From assembly GCA_944351415.1 (NCBI GenBank), contig CALVPQ010000014.1, positions 1 to 37,207 of the forward strand: a stretch of DNA of 37,207 nt, read 5' to 3'. This DNA is from an uncultured Clostridia bacterium (GTDB lineage: Bacteria; Bacillota; Clostridia; Christensenellales; UBA1242). Made by a program: the position numbers and the translations under genes. Below, one piece after another: positions 25,314-34,395 of this stretch. Position 1 is the first letter of the stretch; every line of letters begins with the position of its first letter. The notes beneath the pieces are model-generated. The model worked only from the letters and a program-made list of their open reading frames with translations. It did not search any database and was not told the DNA's origin.

Positions 25314-26753
25314 ATGAAAGCTATATTAAAAAACAATTTTTTAAAAGCAATACTACTTATTATCTGTATGGCATTTATCCTTACAGGTTGTGCAACGGTA
25401 AGTGATGTGAGAAATTCAGATGGAAGTAAAGTATATTATGATGATATTGTATATTTTCAAGGTCAAGTAGCCGTTATTGGTGATTATGTATATTTTGGAA
25501 ATAGTTATACAGCATCTGATGGAGAAGATTTTAATTATGATAGTGCCACTGAAACTGGTTATTTATCAAGATTAAATATAGGTTCAAATCTTCAATATAG
25601 CAGTGAAGAAGATGAAGATGGTTATATAGACCCAAGTCCAATAGGGGTTGAACAAGTTAATGATGAAAAACTTATAGGATACCAAAATCAATACATGTTT
25701 GCACTTGGTGAATATATTTATTTCACTTCTGCCAACACCCATAGAACAAACACACTTGAAAATGATTACACACAAGTATCATTATTTAGAGTTAAATTTA
25801 ATGGCAACAAACTTAAAGAAATTGGAACATTTAGATATGATGAAAATTCAGTAATAACTGCTCAAAAGGGTTCAGATGGAAATTATTATTATATAATATA
25901 TTCTCCAACAACAAGTGAAGCAGAAAGTTATAATCTTTATTCAGTAAGAATAGGAAATAGAATTGGAGAAACTGTAACTCTTGCAGAGAATGTAACTTCT
26001 GTTGCCGTCTGCGATGAGGATTCAACAATTAAAAATGTTGTTTACACAGTTATTTCAGAAAGAACAGACAGAGAAACAACTGCTGTTAAGGCTGTAGATT
26101 TTGCAACAGGTGAAGTTACAGATTATGGTAATAACACAGATGTTGTTGAATCAACAACCACAATGCTTGGAAGAGTTGGTGATATTGTTATTTATAACTA
26201 CACAGATAACACAAATCCAAATGGAAAGGTATGCTACAAAAATCTAGTAACAGACGATAAATATTTTTCTGGTGGAAGAGAATTTTATACAGCTTCACCT
26301 ATTTCAAATATACAAAAGGCTGGAGATGGCTATATTCTTATTTCAGACACAACAAGTTCAGTTATGTATAAAAGCACATTAGGCACTGAGGTTGAAGCAA
26401 AACGTTTGTTATTATCTTCTGAGTACACAGACATTTTATTTGTTGATGGTGATTATGTTTACTACTCAAATAACACAAGTATTTCAAGAATTAATGTTAG
26501 AGATAATCAAATTCAAACAATGGTATCAATGACAAGTATAATTTCAGGTCAATGTGGATATGATGGAAATTATATATACTTCTTTGCTCAATTAGAAAAT
26601 TCATCAAATGATAGTTCTGATTCTGAAACAACAGATGAAGAAACAACTACAACTGATACAAATTATTATATGTATAGAGTTGATAAAACAGGTGAAAATT
26701 CTGATGGAGAGTATTCAATAGAATTATTAAGTAAAGTTGAAAAAGCAGAATAA
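25314..26753 (+). CDS. Large lipoprotein with repeated beta-propeller-like blades
   Basis: The protein has 479 aa. The N-terminal signal ends in the lipobox ILTGC (Cys26), so it should be membrane-anchored outside the cell. The mature part repeats a pattern of G-D/E/N-Y-V/I-Y-F/Y followed by S/N-rich turns: GDYVYFGNSY (about 57), GEYIYFTSAN (about 132), GDYVYYSNNT (about 381) and GNYIYFFAQL (about 416). This is typical of beta-propeller or DUF5050-like extracellular proteins. A Ser/Thr/Asp/Glu-rich low-complexity stretch (about 428-447) lies near the end. The function is unknown; a scaffold or ligand-binding role is inferred. The start follows CGGAGAAAAAA. It has its own promoter and terminator. 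Confidence 0.85.
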   Translation: MKAILKNNFLKAILLIICMAFILTGCATVSDVRNSDGSKVYYDDIVYFQGQVAVIGDYVYFGNSYTASDGEDFNYDSATETGYLSRLNIGSNLQYSSEEDEDGYIDPSPIGVEQVNDEKLIGYQNQYMFALGEYIYFTSANTHRTNTLENDYTQVSLFRVKFNGNKLKEIGTFRYDENSVITAQKGSDGNYYYIIYSPTTSEAESYNLYSVRIGNRIGETVTLAENVTSVAVCDEDSTIKNVVYTVISERTDRETTAVKAVDFATGEVTDYGNNTDVVESTTTMLGRVGDIVIYNYTDNTNPNGKVCYKNLVTDDKYFSGGREFYTASPISNIQKAGDGYILISDTTSSVMYKSTLGTEVEAKRLLLSSEYTDILFVDGDYVYYSNNTSISRINVRDNQIQTMVSMTSIISGQCGYDGNYIYFFAQLENSSNDSSDSETTDEETTTTDTNYYMYRVDKTGENSDGEYSIELLSKVEKAE

Positions 26754-26780
26754 AAAAAGAAGAAAAATTCTTCTTTTTTT
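26752..26780 (+). terminator. Terminator of the 479-aa lipoprotein gene
   Basis: The stem AAGAAGAA/TTCTTCTT extended by A/T pairs begins at the stop codon itself and ends in a T run; the loop is 3 bases. Confidence 0.8.
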
Positions 26781-26894
26781 TATTAAGTAAATTAAATGTT
26801 AAACATAAATTTTTTATTTTAAATAAATATAAGTTTTATAAAATACAGATAATTAATTTTTTATGAATAATGTTTAAGTTTAAAAATTTAAAAT

Positions 26895-26923
26895 AAAGCC
26901 TATTTAACTATAAAATAGGCTTT
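26895..26923 (-). terminator. Terminator of the pyrB-rsmG operon
   Basis: An 11 bp stem AAAGCCTATTT/AAATAGGCTTT (26895-26905 with 26913-26923) has a 7-base loop that contains the rsmG stop codon (26908-26910). The minus-strand tail is ATTTTAAATTTTT. Confidence 0.8.
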
Positions 26924-27608
26924 GTTTTTGGTAAATTTTTGTTTCTAGGATATTTTTTATCGGTATGTTTAATTTTATCTATGATAAGAATAAAACGTTC
27001 ACTACTAACTTCTTTTAAATTAAAATTTTCAATTTTTTCTACTTTTCCACCAAGAGAAAAAATAGCATTCCGCCCAAGAGTTAGTTCTTCTTCAACTTTA
27101 TTTCCCTTATACATTAAAACCTTACCCCTACTTTTACATAAGGAAGCAGATACTCAGCAAGTGTAGGTATTTGAGCAACAGCTCGAGAAACAGCAAAATC
27201 AAAAAATTCTCTTTTATTTTTCACATAGTCTTCTGCACGTGAATGTGTTGTGATAACGTCATTAATATCAAGTTTAAAAAGAAGTTGTTCAAGAAAATTT
27301 ATTCGCTTTTGAAGACTATCTAAAAGAGTTAATTTAATATCTGGTCTTAAAATTTTTAAAGGAACACCAGGAAAACCTGCACCTGTTCCAACATCAATAA
27401 CAGTTGAACCTTGCTTTATAACTTTTTCAGGTAAAATACTATCAATAAAATGTTTAACAACAACTTCTTCTGGTTCAGTTATTGCAGTAAGGTTATATTT
27501 TTTGTTTTCTTCAACTAAAAATTGATAAAAAATTTCAAATTGTCTAATTTGTTTGTCACTGAGAGAATAACCATAATTTATAAAGGTATTTTTAATAAGC
27601 TCTTTCAT
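26908..27608 (-). pseudogene. rsmG: 16S rRNA (guanine-N7) methyltransferase RsmG, frameshifted
   Basis: RsmG methylates G527 of 16S rRNA using S-adenosylmethionine. The first 161 residues are normal: NLTAITEPEEVVVKHFIDS (39-57), the SAM-binding motif VIDVGTGAGFPG (70-81), SRAVA (141-145) and LPYVKVG. Then the frame shifts into VRF and stops at 27114. The C-terminal part continues in another frame as GKVLMYKGNKVEEEL and ends in the typical KYPRNKNLPKTKPIL. One extra base in the CCCC run at 27125-27128 (GGGG on the coding strand) would restore a protein of about 232 aa. The premature stop overlaps an ATG of the second part (TAATG, 27116-27112), so a split protein by reinitiation is conceivable. 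A sequencing or assembly error is equally possible. Its start overlaps pyrB by 17 bases. Confidence 0.88.
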
Positions 27609-28533
27609 TTTTTCTCCATTTATTATTATAAAAATCTTTCATAAGTGTTAAAATTAAAGCCATTCTTGTATATAAACCGTTATGAGCCTGTTCAAAGAAT
27701 ATAGAGCGATTATCATCATCTAGGTCAGTTGATATTTCGTTAACTCTTGGCAGTGGGTGCATAAGAAAGGTTTTTTCTGAAAAACGTTTAAAGTTTTCCT
27801 TATTTAAAATAATATCCTCAATTTCTAGATTTTTATCTTCTAATCGTTCTTTTTGAACTCTAGTTTGATATATAAAGTCAACATCATAAGGAATTTCATT
27901 AAGTGATTTACATTCTATATAAGTAACATTATTATTTTTTAAGAAATTTTTATAATTCTCCTGTAATTCAAGTCCATGAACTGGAAAACCATAAACAGTT
28001 ATATTATTGTATAAACATAACAATTTTATAAGTGAATGTGCAGTTCTTCCATATTTTAAATCGCCTAAAATAGCAATTTTTATATTATCAATTTTGCCTT
28101 TATATTGCCTAATAGTATATAAATCAAGAAGCGCCTGAGTTGGGTGTTCTCCCCCACCAGAGCCAGCATTTATAATTGGAACTTTAGCAACTTTTACTGC
28201 TCTTTCTGCAGCATCGTTATCAAAATGTCTCATAACAATCATATCGGAATACCCTTGAACAATGCGTATAGTATCTTCTAAACTCTCCCCCTTCTTTGCT
28301 GAAGCATTTTCTCTTGCATTTTCAGTTGAAATAAGTCCCGCTCCAAGTCTTAGTATGGCACTTTCAAAAGAAAGACGAGTGCGTGTGCTTGGTTCAAAAA
28401 ATAAAGTTGAAATAACATACCCTTTTAATAAATTACTATATTTTTTCTTATTCTTTTTTATTTTATCTGTAAGATTAAAAATATCATCAAGCTCTGTGCG
28501 AGAAATTTGGCTTGCAGATATAAAATTTTTCAT
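27592..28533 (-). CDS. pyrB: Aspartate carbamoyltransferase catalytic subunit
   Basis: This enzyme joins carbamoyl phosphate and aspartate to N-carbamoyl-aspartate, the first committed step of pyrimidine synthesis. The carbamoyl-phosphate loop FFEPSTRTRLSFE is at 45-57 with STRTR at 49-53. KKGES with the catalytic lysine is near 80-84, VMRH at 100-103, EHPTQALLDL at 129-138, and HPLPRVNEI at 259-267. The 313-aa length is typical. The start follows AAGGAG with 5-base spacing. No regulatory subunit pyrI and no other pyr gene is nearby, so it is separated from the usual pyr operon. Its end overlaps rsmG, suggesting one transcript. Confidence 0.96.
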   Translation of the reverse strand: MKNFISASQISRTELDDIFNLTDKIKKNKKKYSNLLKGYVISTLFFEPSTRTRLSFESAILRLGAGLISTENARENASAKKGESLEDTIRIVQGYSDMIVMRHFDNDAAERAVKVAKVPIINAGSGGGEHPTQALLDLYTIRQYKGKIDNIKIAILGDLKYGRTAHSLIKLLCLYNNITVYGFPVHGLELQENYKNFLKNNNVTYIECKSLNEIPYDVDFIYQTRVQKERLEDKNLEIEDIILNKENFKRFSEKTFLMHPLPRVNEISTDLDDDNRSIFFEQAHNGLYTRMALILTLMKDFYNNKWRKNERAY

Positions 28534-28766
28534 AAAAACTCCTTAACCTTAATTAAGTATATCTTATCATAAAAGTAAAAAAATACAAACTAAAAAAATA
28601 ATAAAAAAATGTTGCTAAAATATATTATTTTTATATAAAAAACAGAAAATTACTTAAAAATATGCCATGTTTATTAATAATTTAATATTTTATTAAAAAA
28701 AATTGGCATAAATACTTAAAATTTATAACTTTTTGTGTTATTATATATCTATACGAGGTTTAATAT
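28534..28766. other. Divergent promoter region of pyrB and parA
   Basis: This 233-base AT-rich stretch must hold promoters for both directions. On the plus strand an extended -10 TG-T-TATTAT occurs at about 28736-28744, near the parA start. No -35 or attenuator was found with confidence, and no pyrimidine-type leader was seen before pyrB. Confidence 0.4.
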
Positions 28767-29594
28767 ATGGGAAAAATTATTTCAATAGCAAATCAAAAAG
28801 GCGGAGTTGGAAAAACTACAACCTGCACAAACCTTGCAGCTTATGTTGCTGCTATGGGCAAAAAAGTTTTAATTATAGACCTTGACCCACAAGGAAATGC
28901 AACAAGTGGTCTAGGAATAAAAAAAAGTAAAGATTTAAAAACAATTTATGATTTAATCGCTGGCGATGTTGAGTTTGAAGAAGTTATAAAGCCTACAATA
29001 GTTGAAGATTTAGATATAATACCTTCTACTACAGACCTAGCTGGGATTGAAATTGAAATGGTGCAGATGCCACAAAGAGAAAAACTTGTAAAGAATACAC
29101 TTGAAGCAATCAAAGATAAATATGATTTCATCATGATGGACTGTCCACCGGCACTTGGACTTATAACAGTTAATGCCCTTACAGCAAGTGATAGTGTTAT
29201 AATTCCAATTCCTTGTGAATTTTATCCACTTGAAGGATTGACTCAACTCATGAACACAATAAAGTTTATAAAATATCGTCTTAACCCGAATATAGATATT
29301 GAAGGTGTTGTTATGACGATGAAAGATAAACGTTCAAATTTAACAACACAAGTTGCAGATGAAATTTTAAGGTTCTTTGGCAAAAAAGTTTTCTTTACAT
29401 ATATTCCAAGAAATGTTAGACTTGCAGAAGCACCAAGTCATGGAGAGCCGATTTTAGTTTATGAACCATCTTCTAAAGGGGCAGAAGCTTATATGTCTCT
29501 TGCAGAAGAGTTTTTAGATAGAAATAAGATTAAATATAAACCTATCACAAAAGAAACAAAAATTAAATTAAGAGAGGTAAAGGATAATGGATAA
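28767..29594 (+). CDS. parA: Chromosome partitioning ATPase ParA/Soj
   Basis: This is the deviant-Walker ATPase of the chromosomal ParABS system; with ParB it helps move and separate newly copied origins and can influence DnaA. The deviant Walker A motif KGGVGKTT is at 11-18, DLDPQGN at 38-44 (Walker A'), and FIMMDCPP at 121-128 (Walker B). The 275-aa length fits the small chromosomal Soj type without an N-terminal HTH. It overlaps parB by 8 bases. The start follows CGAGG. Confidence 0.97.
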   Translation: MGKIISIANQKGGVGKTTTCTNLAAYVAAMGKKVLIIDLDPQGNATSGLGIKKSKDLKTIYDLIAGDVEFEEVIKPTIVEDLDIIPSTTDLAGIEIEMVQMPQREKLVKNTLEAIKDKYDFIMMDCPPALGLITVNALTASDSVIIPIPCEFYPLEGLTQLMNTIKFIKYRLNPNIDIEGVVMTMKDKRSNLTTQVADEILRFFGKKVFFTYIPRNVRLAEAPSHGEPILVYEPSSKGAEAYMSLAEEFLDRNKIKYKPITKETKIKLREVKDNG

Positions 29595-30561
29595 GAAAAA
29601 AGGTTTAGGAAGAGGACTTGAATCTTTATTTGGCTTATATGACACAGATAGTAATGAAAATATAACTAATAAAGAAAATAATACAAGTCAAAAATCAAAA
29701 AAAGAAGATATAAATTCTGGCGATGTTTTAGAACTTGATATATATAAAATACACCCTAATCCAAATCAGCCAAGAAAGAATTTTGATGAAGAAGCATTGC
29801 AAGAACTTGCTAGTTCTATTAAATTGCATGGAGTTATTCAACCACTGGTTGTTAATAGACAAGATGATGGAAGTTTCATGATTATAGCTGGTGAACGTAG
29901 ATGGCGTGCTTCAAAGATAGCGGGTCTTGAAAAAGTTCCTGTTGTTATTAAAAACTACACAGAAAAACAGGTTAAAGAAATATCACTTATTGAAAACCTG
30001 CAAAGAGAAGACTTAAATCCAATAGAAGCAGCAAGAGCTATAAAACAACTCATGGACGAATATAATTTAACTCAAGAAACAGTTTCTGACCGTATAGGTA
30101 AAAGCCGTTCTTCTGTAGCAAATACACTTAGATTATTAACATTATATCCAGAAGTAATACAGATGATAGAAGATGGAAGATTATCTAGTGGTCATGCAAG
30201 AAGTCTTGTTGTTGTAGACGATACAAATCAACAAATTAAACTTGCAAAACAAGCTGCAGATGGGAAAATGTCTGTAAGAGAACTTGAAAAAGCAGTAAAA
30301 AATTATCTAAATCCACCGAAAAATGCTAGCACTAAGGTAAAAGAACAATCACTTGAACTCAAAGAACTTATAAATGAAATGCAAAGAGTATTTGCAACAA
30401 AAGTATCAGCCATAGGAAACGATAATAAAGGTCGTATTTATATTGACTATTATTCTAGAGATGATTTAGACAGGCTTGCTGATATGATAGAATTATTAAA
30501 GAAAAAAGAAATCACATTAGGAGATTTGAGAAATTTTAATAAAAGACACCCTAACGCCTAA
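29587..30561 (+). CDS. parB: Chromosome partitioning CTPase ParB/Spo0J
   Basis: ParB binds parS, clamps and slides on DNA using CTP, and recruits ParA and SMC. The N-terminus GLGRGLESLFG is a usual ParA-contact segment. The CTPase domain covers about 45-145, with IHPNPNQPRKNFDEEALQ, GERRWRA (about 102-108) and ENLQREDLNP (about 136-145). The helix-turn-helix is in TQETVSDRIGKSRSSVANTL (about 161-180) and reads parS. The C-terminus (about 255-324) is the dimer domain. The length of 324 aa is normal. Three perfect parS sites lie 0.75-0.9 kb downstream. Confidence 0.97.
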   Translation: MDKKKGLGRGLESLFGLYDTDSNENITNKENNTSQKSKKEDINSGDVLELDIYKIHPNPNQPRKNFDEEALQELASSIKLHGVIQPLVVNRQDDGSFMIIAGERRWRASKIAGLEKVPVVIKNYTEKQVKEISLIENLQREDLNPIEAARAIKQLMDEYNLTQETVSDRIGKSRSSVANTLRLLTLYPEVIQMIEDGRLSSGHARSLVVVDDTNQQIKLAKQAADGKMSVRELEKAVKNYLNPPKNASTKVKEQSLELKELINEMQRVFATKVSAIGNDNKGRIYIDYYSRDDLDRLADMIELLKKKEITLGDLRNFNKRHPNA

Positions 30562-30618
30562 AATAATATAAAATGAATTAAAAAATTGATTGCACTATAT
30601 AAAATATTCGAAAAATAC

Positions 30619-30649
30619 AAAAAACTCCATTATAACTAATGGGGTTTTT
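30619..30649 (+). terminator. Terminator of parAB
   Basis: A 12 bp stem AAAAACTCCATT/AATGGGGTTTTT with one G-U pair, a 6-base loop and T residues at its end lies about 60 bases after parB. Confidence 0.8.
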
Positions 30650-31300
30650 ATTATTTAAAAGAAACTTTTTATATATTTTTATTATAAATAATTTAAATGC
30701 ATGACAAGAATTTTATTTAGTTTAAAAAATACTTAAAGAATAAATAGTTGAAAAATTTTTATAAATTATTTATATCTTTATATGATATTTAATTTGCATA
30801 TATATTAATGTTATGATAAAGAAAATGCTATATAAAAGATATTAGTAAATTTATTTTAGATTAAATATTAATATTATTATGTAAAAAATTATAAAACACT
30901 AAATTACTATGACTTTTGCTATTATAAAAACTATGTGATGTTAAAATTTTACTAACATAAAATTTTAATAAATTCTTTCGAATTTGTGTGCTATGCAAAT
31001 TCATCATAGTTTGAATTACCATCAGCCTCACTCTTGCAAGTAAGTTCAACTTTTAAGAATACAAACTTTATGTTGCAAGGAATTTAATACTATATAATTT
31101 TATAAACTTTAACAAATTAATACTTTGAATAGTATAATCCTTAAAATATTTATTTTTAAAAGTTTTATGGTTTACACTTTAAAAGCTCAAAAATCTTATT
31201 TTTAAGTATAAAGTTCTTGAAAAAATAATATAGTGCATTATCATTTTTTATTTATTTTATAAAAAAAATAGTTGAAATTTATAAAAATATGAGATATTTA
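30650..31300. other. Gene-free AT-rich stretch upstream of the parS cluster
   Basis: About 650 bases lie without a supported gene. A minus-strand frame of 62 codons at 30861-31049 has no ribosome binding site or family resemblance. One short hairpin GAATTTG/CAAATTC occurs near 30979-31001. Nothing else could be supported. Confidence 0.5.
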
Positions 31301-31308
31301 TATTAAAA

Positions 31309-31324
31309 TGTTTCACGTGAAACA
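31309..31324. promoter_or_regulatory. parS: parS site 1
   Basis: This is a perfect 16-base palindrome TGTTTCACGTGAAACA, the canonical ParB/Spo0J binding site. Confidence 0.97.
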
Positions 31325-31397
31325 TAAATAATCTAATTTACCATATTTATATTTAGTATAGTAAAAATCTTAAAGGTTTATTTAAAAAATAAATTAT

Positions 31398-31413
31398 TGT
31401 TTCACGTGAAACA
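31398..31413. promoter_or_regulatory. parS: parS site 2
   Basis: This is identical to site 1 and starts 89 bases after it. Confidence 0.97.
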
Positions 31414-31444
31414 ATTGTATGTAAACTTATTCAACTAAAGGAAA

Positions 31445-31460
31445 TGTTTCACGTGAAACA
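31445..31460. promoter_or_regulatory. parS: parS site 3
   Basis: This is identical to sites 1 and 2 and starts 47 bases after site 2. The flank continues the palindrome by one base on each side (A and T). Confidence 0.97.
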
Positions 31461-31589
31461 TTTTTCTTAGTTTCCTGTATTTATGTAATTCTAGAAAATA
31501 ATGTTTTGAATTTATTTAAACACCCTTTAAAATAGTAAATTTTGATATGGTGCAATTAAAATTATCATTTTTTAAACCATGGAAAACGT

Positions 31590-31618
31590 TTGGAAATAAT
31601 ATTTATATATGTTATAAT
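31590..31618 (+). promoter_or_regulatory. Promoter of the rubrerythrin gene
   Basis: TTGGAA (31590-31595) and TATAAT (31613-31618) are 17 bases apart; the -10 is also extended (TG-T-TATAAT). Confidence 0.8.
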
Positions 31619-31636
31619 ATGTGTGGAGGTTAAAAA

Positions 31637-32179
31637 ATGAAAAATTTAAAAGGAACTAAAACAGAAAAGAATTTAATGGAAGCATTTGCTGGCGAAAGTC
31701 AAGCAAGAAATAAATATACCTTCTATGCATCAAAAGCTAAAAAAGAAGGTTTTGAGCAAATTGCTAGTATATTTGAAGAAACAGCTAACAATGAAAAAGA
31801 ACATGCAAAAATATGGTTTAAAGAACTTCATGGTGGTGATGTTCCATCAACTCTTGAAAATCTGTTAGATGCTGCAGCAGGAGAACATGGCGAATGGACA
31901 GATATGTATGTAAGAATGGCTAAAGAAGCAAAGGAAGAAGGATTTGATGATATTGCATATAAATTCGAAAAGGTTGGAGAAATAGAAAAGCGTCATGAAG
32001 AGCGTTATCAAAAACTTGCAGAACTTGTTAGAGAAAATAAAGTATTTAAAAAGACTGAAAAACGTATATGGATTTGTCGCAACTGCGGACATGTATATGT
32101 TGGAGAACAAGCACCAAAGGTTTGCCCAGTATGCGGACACCCAGAAGCTTACTTTGAAATTCTTGCCGAAGAATTCTAA
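31637..32179 (+). CDS. rbr: Rubrerythrin
   Basis: This cytoplasmic non-haem iron protein reduces hydrogen peroxide in anaerobes. The four-helix domain carries the di-iron ligands Glu20 (AGESQAR), Glu53 and His56 (EKEH), Glu83 and Glu86 (GEHGEW), and Glu117 and His120 (EKRH). The C-terminal rubredoxin-like domain has the two Cys-x-x-Cys knuckles CRNC (147-150) and CPVC (163-166) that bind one iron. The 180-aa length is slightly shorter than the classical 190. The start follows GGAGG. The gene is monocistronic, with its own promoter and terminator. It indicates an anaerobic or oxygen-sensitive host. Confidence 0.97.
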   Translation: MKNLKGTKTEKNLMEAFAGESQARNKYTFYASKAKKEGFEQIASIFEETANNEKEHAKIWFKELHGGDVPSTLENLLDAAAGEHGEWTDMYVRMAKEAKEEGFDDIAYKFEKVGEIEKRHEERYQKLAELVRENKVFKKTEKRIWICRNCGHVYVGEQAPKVCPVCGHPEAYFEILAEEF

Positions 32180-32189
32180 AATATTTTAG

Positions 32190-32225
32190 AAAGTATAGAT
32201 ACTACCATCTATACTTTTTTTTATT
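32190..32225 (+). terminator. Terminator of the rubrerythrin gene
   Basis: An 11 bp stem AAAGTATAGAT/ATCTATACTTT (32190-32200 with 32207-32217) with a 6-base loop is followed by a T run. Confidence 0.88.
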
Positions 32226-33700
32226 TAATCTATATAAAAGTTGTTTTATAAAGGAAGATTTAAAATTCTATTATAAAAAATATTTTTATCTTTTTACAAG
32301 CCTTTTTAGAACAACTTTTTATTGATATTTTTATAGCACCTATTTACTTTTTAACTTTTATAAGAAAATAATATATTTTTATGTCATTAAATTATATATA
32401 CTCTAGATATAATAAATTAAAAATATATTTTTACTTTGTTACTTGTATTAAATTACATAATTAGTTGCCAATATATAGTAATAGAAATTATTGCAAAGTT
32501 TTTTGTTACATTTGCTTATGTTTGATATATTTGAGATAAATATTCCATATTCAAAATTATAATTTTTATGCTTATGATTTATATATGATGTCTTATTTAT
32601 AATTTCTACATTTTATTTTGAATGATGCTAAAATTTAATTGGCTTAAGCCCATCGTATATGTAAATAAATTTTTTATTTATAGATAATTTTTATAACTAT
32701 TCTTAATAAGGCTTAACAATGATACAATGGTATAGTTAATAGTTAAAATTAAAAATATTTATTTTAATTTTAGTTATTTCATTAAAAAGCTTAGTGATTA
32801 CAATTTTATAATTGCATTTGTTTATTTTATAAATATTTTTAGTAAAGTTATTTTTATATAAGTAAATAATTTGTTTTAAATAATATTCGTTATATATTAA
32901 AACTAAAAAATATTAGGTTTAAAACAAATCTTTTATGTTTAATTTCATATAGTTATAAAAATAATGATAACTTCCTTGATAGAAAACGTTTCAGTATATT
33001 ATTTTTTTGTTACTCATGTAATTTATATTTTTATTTAACCATAGTAAACTAATTTTTAAAAATAGTCATACATCATAAAAGTCTTATATGATGAAAAAAT
33101 TTAGTAATAAAAAGCTTTTAATCTATTAAGCTTAAAGTTCTTATTTTATACTCTTCCAGTTTGACTATCAATTTCATTTGAAGTATAGTCCTGTTTTCCT
33201 TTTAATTTAGTTTTATTATATTTTTACACGATTTTGAAATTTAGGTTTATAATGAAACAATTTTTTTTTCAACAATATTAATATTTGTCTTTTGAGTGGT
33301 TTTGTAGTATAACTTTTTGTTTGCTGGTAAATTTTATTTAACAATTCAGTAAAATTTTAAAACGAGAAATATTTTATTCAATATATTGTTAATTTTGCCT
33401 TGTAACTTATTTTTAACTTATAAATTCTGTAGCATTTTACAAGGAAACTATTTTATTTTTTTTACATTCTTTATAAATTTTAAGTTAGAAATAAAACAAA
33501 AAAAGAGTAAGATTTTTGGTTAAAAAACAGTCTAAAATCCCTGATGAACAATTATAACATTCTTTATAAAATTTTACAAATAAAATAAGGTTAAAAATTG
33601 TCGAAATTTTTGTATTTTTGAATTAATGGTTATATAAACATAACTATAGAAATTTTGTTTTATTTTCTTTCAATATTCGACAATATTTATAAAAAAATAC
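32226..33700. other. Gene-free, extremely AT-rich 1.5 kb stretch
   Basis: No frame of at least 60 codons and no RNA family was recognised. There are a 10-base palindrome GGCTTAAGCC at about 32640-32649, a short hairpin GACTAT/ATAGTC near 33163-33189, and a 9-base inverted repeat ATTGTCGAA (33597-33605) and TTCGACAAT (33676-33684). The composition is even more A/T than the coding regions and many stops occur in all frames. It may be a decayed gene region or a structural region. Confidence 0.5.
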
Positions 33701-33734
33701 TAAAAAATTATTTTTATTTTTTAATAAAACATTA

Positions 33735-33740
33735 TATAAT
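33735..33740 (+). promoter_or_regulatory. Possible -10 box of the 102-aa protein gene
   Basis: A TATAAT lies 60 bases before the start; no convincing -35 is seen. An inverted-repeat half site (33676-33684) lies about 50 bases upstream. Confidence 0.4.
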
Positions 33741-33800
33741 GGTCTTGTTTTGTTAAATATTTTTAGCAAAAATATAAATTAAAATTTAAAGGAGATGTAT

Positions 33801-34109
33801 ATGAAAAATGATATTTTAAAAATGCTTGCAAATAAAGCAAAAAACAGATTAATCAACAAGAACTTAAGAAATACATATAGTAATGTTGAAGTAAAAATTA
33901 TAACAAAGAATGATGATAACTTTTATAATAAAGTTAAAGAAATTATGAATGAGGAAACTTATGTTTGTAATCCATTAAAAAGACTTATGGACGAAGATAA
34001 GTTGATGAAACTTGATGCACGTGGACGTGAAAGATATTTACTTGAAACAATAGAGAAGTATCAGGAAGCCAGAAGAAAAATAGAAAAAGAAAATAGTATA
34101 GTTGTTTAA
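33801..34109 (+). CDS. Small basic protein of unknown function
   Basis: The predicted protein has 102 aa, is helical and charged, with no signal peptide or membrane segment. The N-terminus KNDILKMLANKAKNRLINKN is basic and amphipathic. The C-terminal half (PLKRLMDEDKLMKLDARGRE and the following EKYQEARRKIEKE) looks like a helical hairpin or coiled coil. The start at 33801 is chosen over an in-frame ATG at 33795 because AAAGGAG ends directly at the earlier ATG and gives 6-base spacing to the later one. It follows the gene-free region and precedes an unrelated exported protein. I do not recognise a family. Confidence 0.78.
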   Translation: MKNDILKMLANKAKNRLINKNLRNTYSNVEVKIITKNDDNFYNKVKEIMNEETYVCNPLKRLMDEDKLMKLDARGRERYLLETIEKYQEARRKIEKENSIVV

Positions 34110-34395
34110 AATTTTAAATCTTAAGATGTTTTTCAATACTAAAGTCAATAAGTTAGTTGTTTATTGTTCTGAGAATTATATTCATATATCTTTTATGGAA
34201 AATAGATTTATGTTTTGTTAAGTATTTTTTATAAAAGATATAGAATTATACAATAACTAAAGAAAATTATTGTGAAAAAAATAGAATACAGAGAAAATCA
34301 AATTCCAGACGTTTTTTTAAAAAAAATCATTATAAAAACATAAAAACTTGTATAAATAAGAAATATTTTAGCAAACTTATTTAAAAGGAGTTTTT

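Noticed and set aside
30861..31049. A 62-codon minus-strand frame in the gene-free region before parS
   Set aside because: No ribosome binding site, composition of random AT-rich sequence and no recognisable motif.
31579..31595. A catabolite-repression (cre) site before the rubrerythrin gene
   Set aside because: GGAAAACGTTTGG resembles cre only partly; similar AAAACGTTT words occur elsewhere and no support is available.
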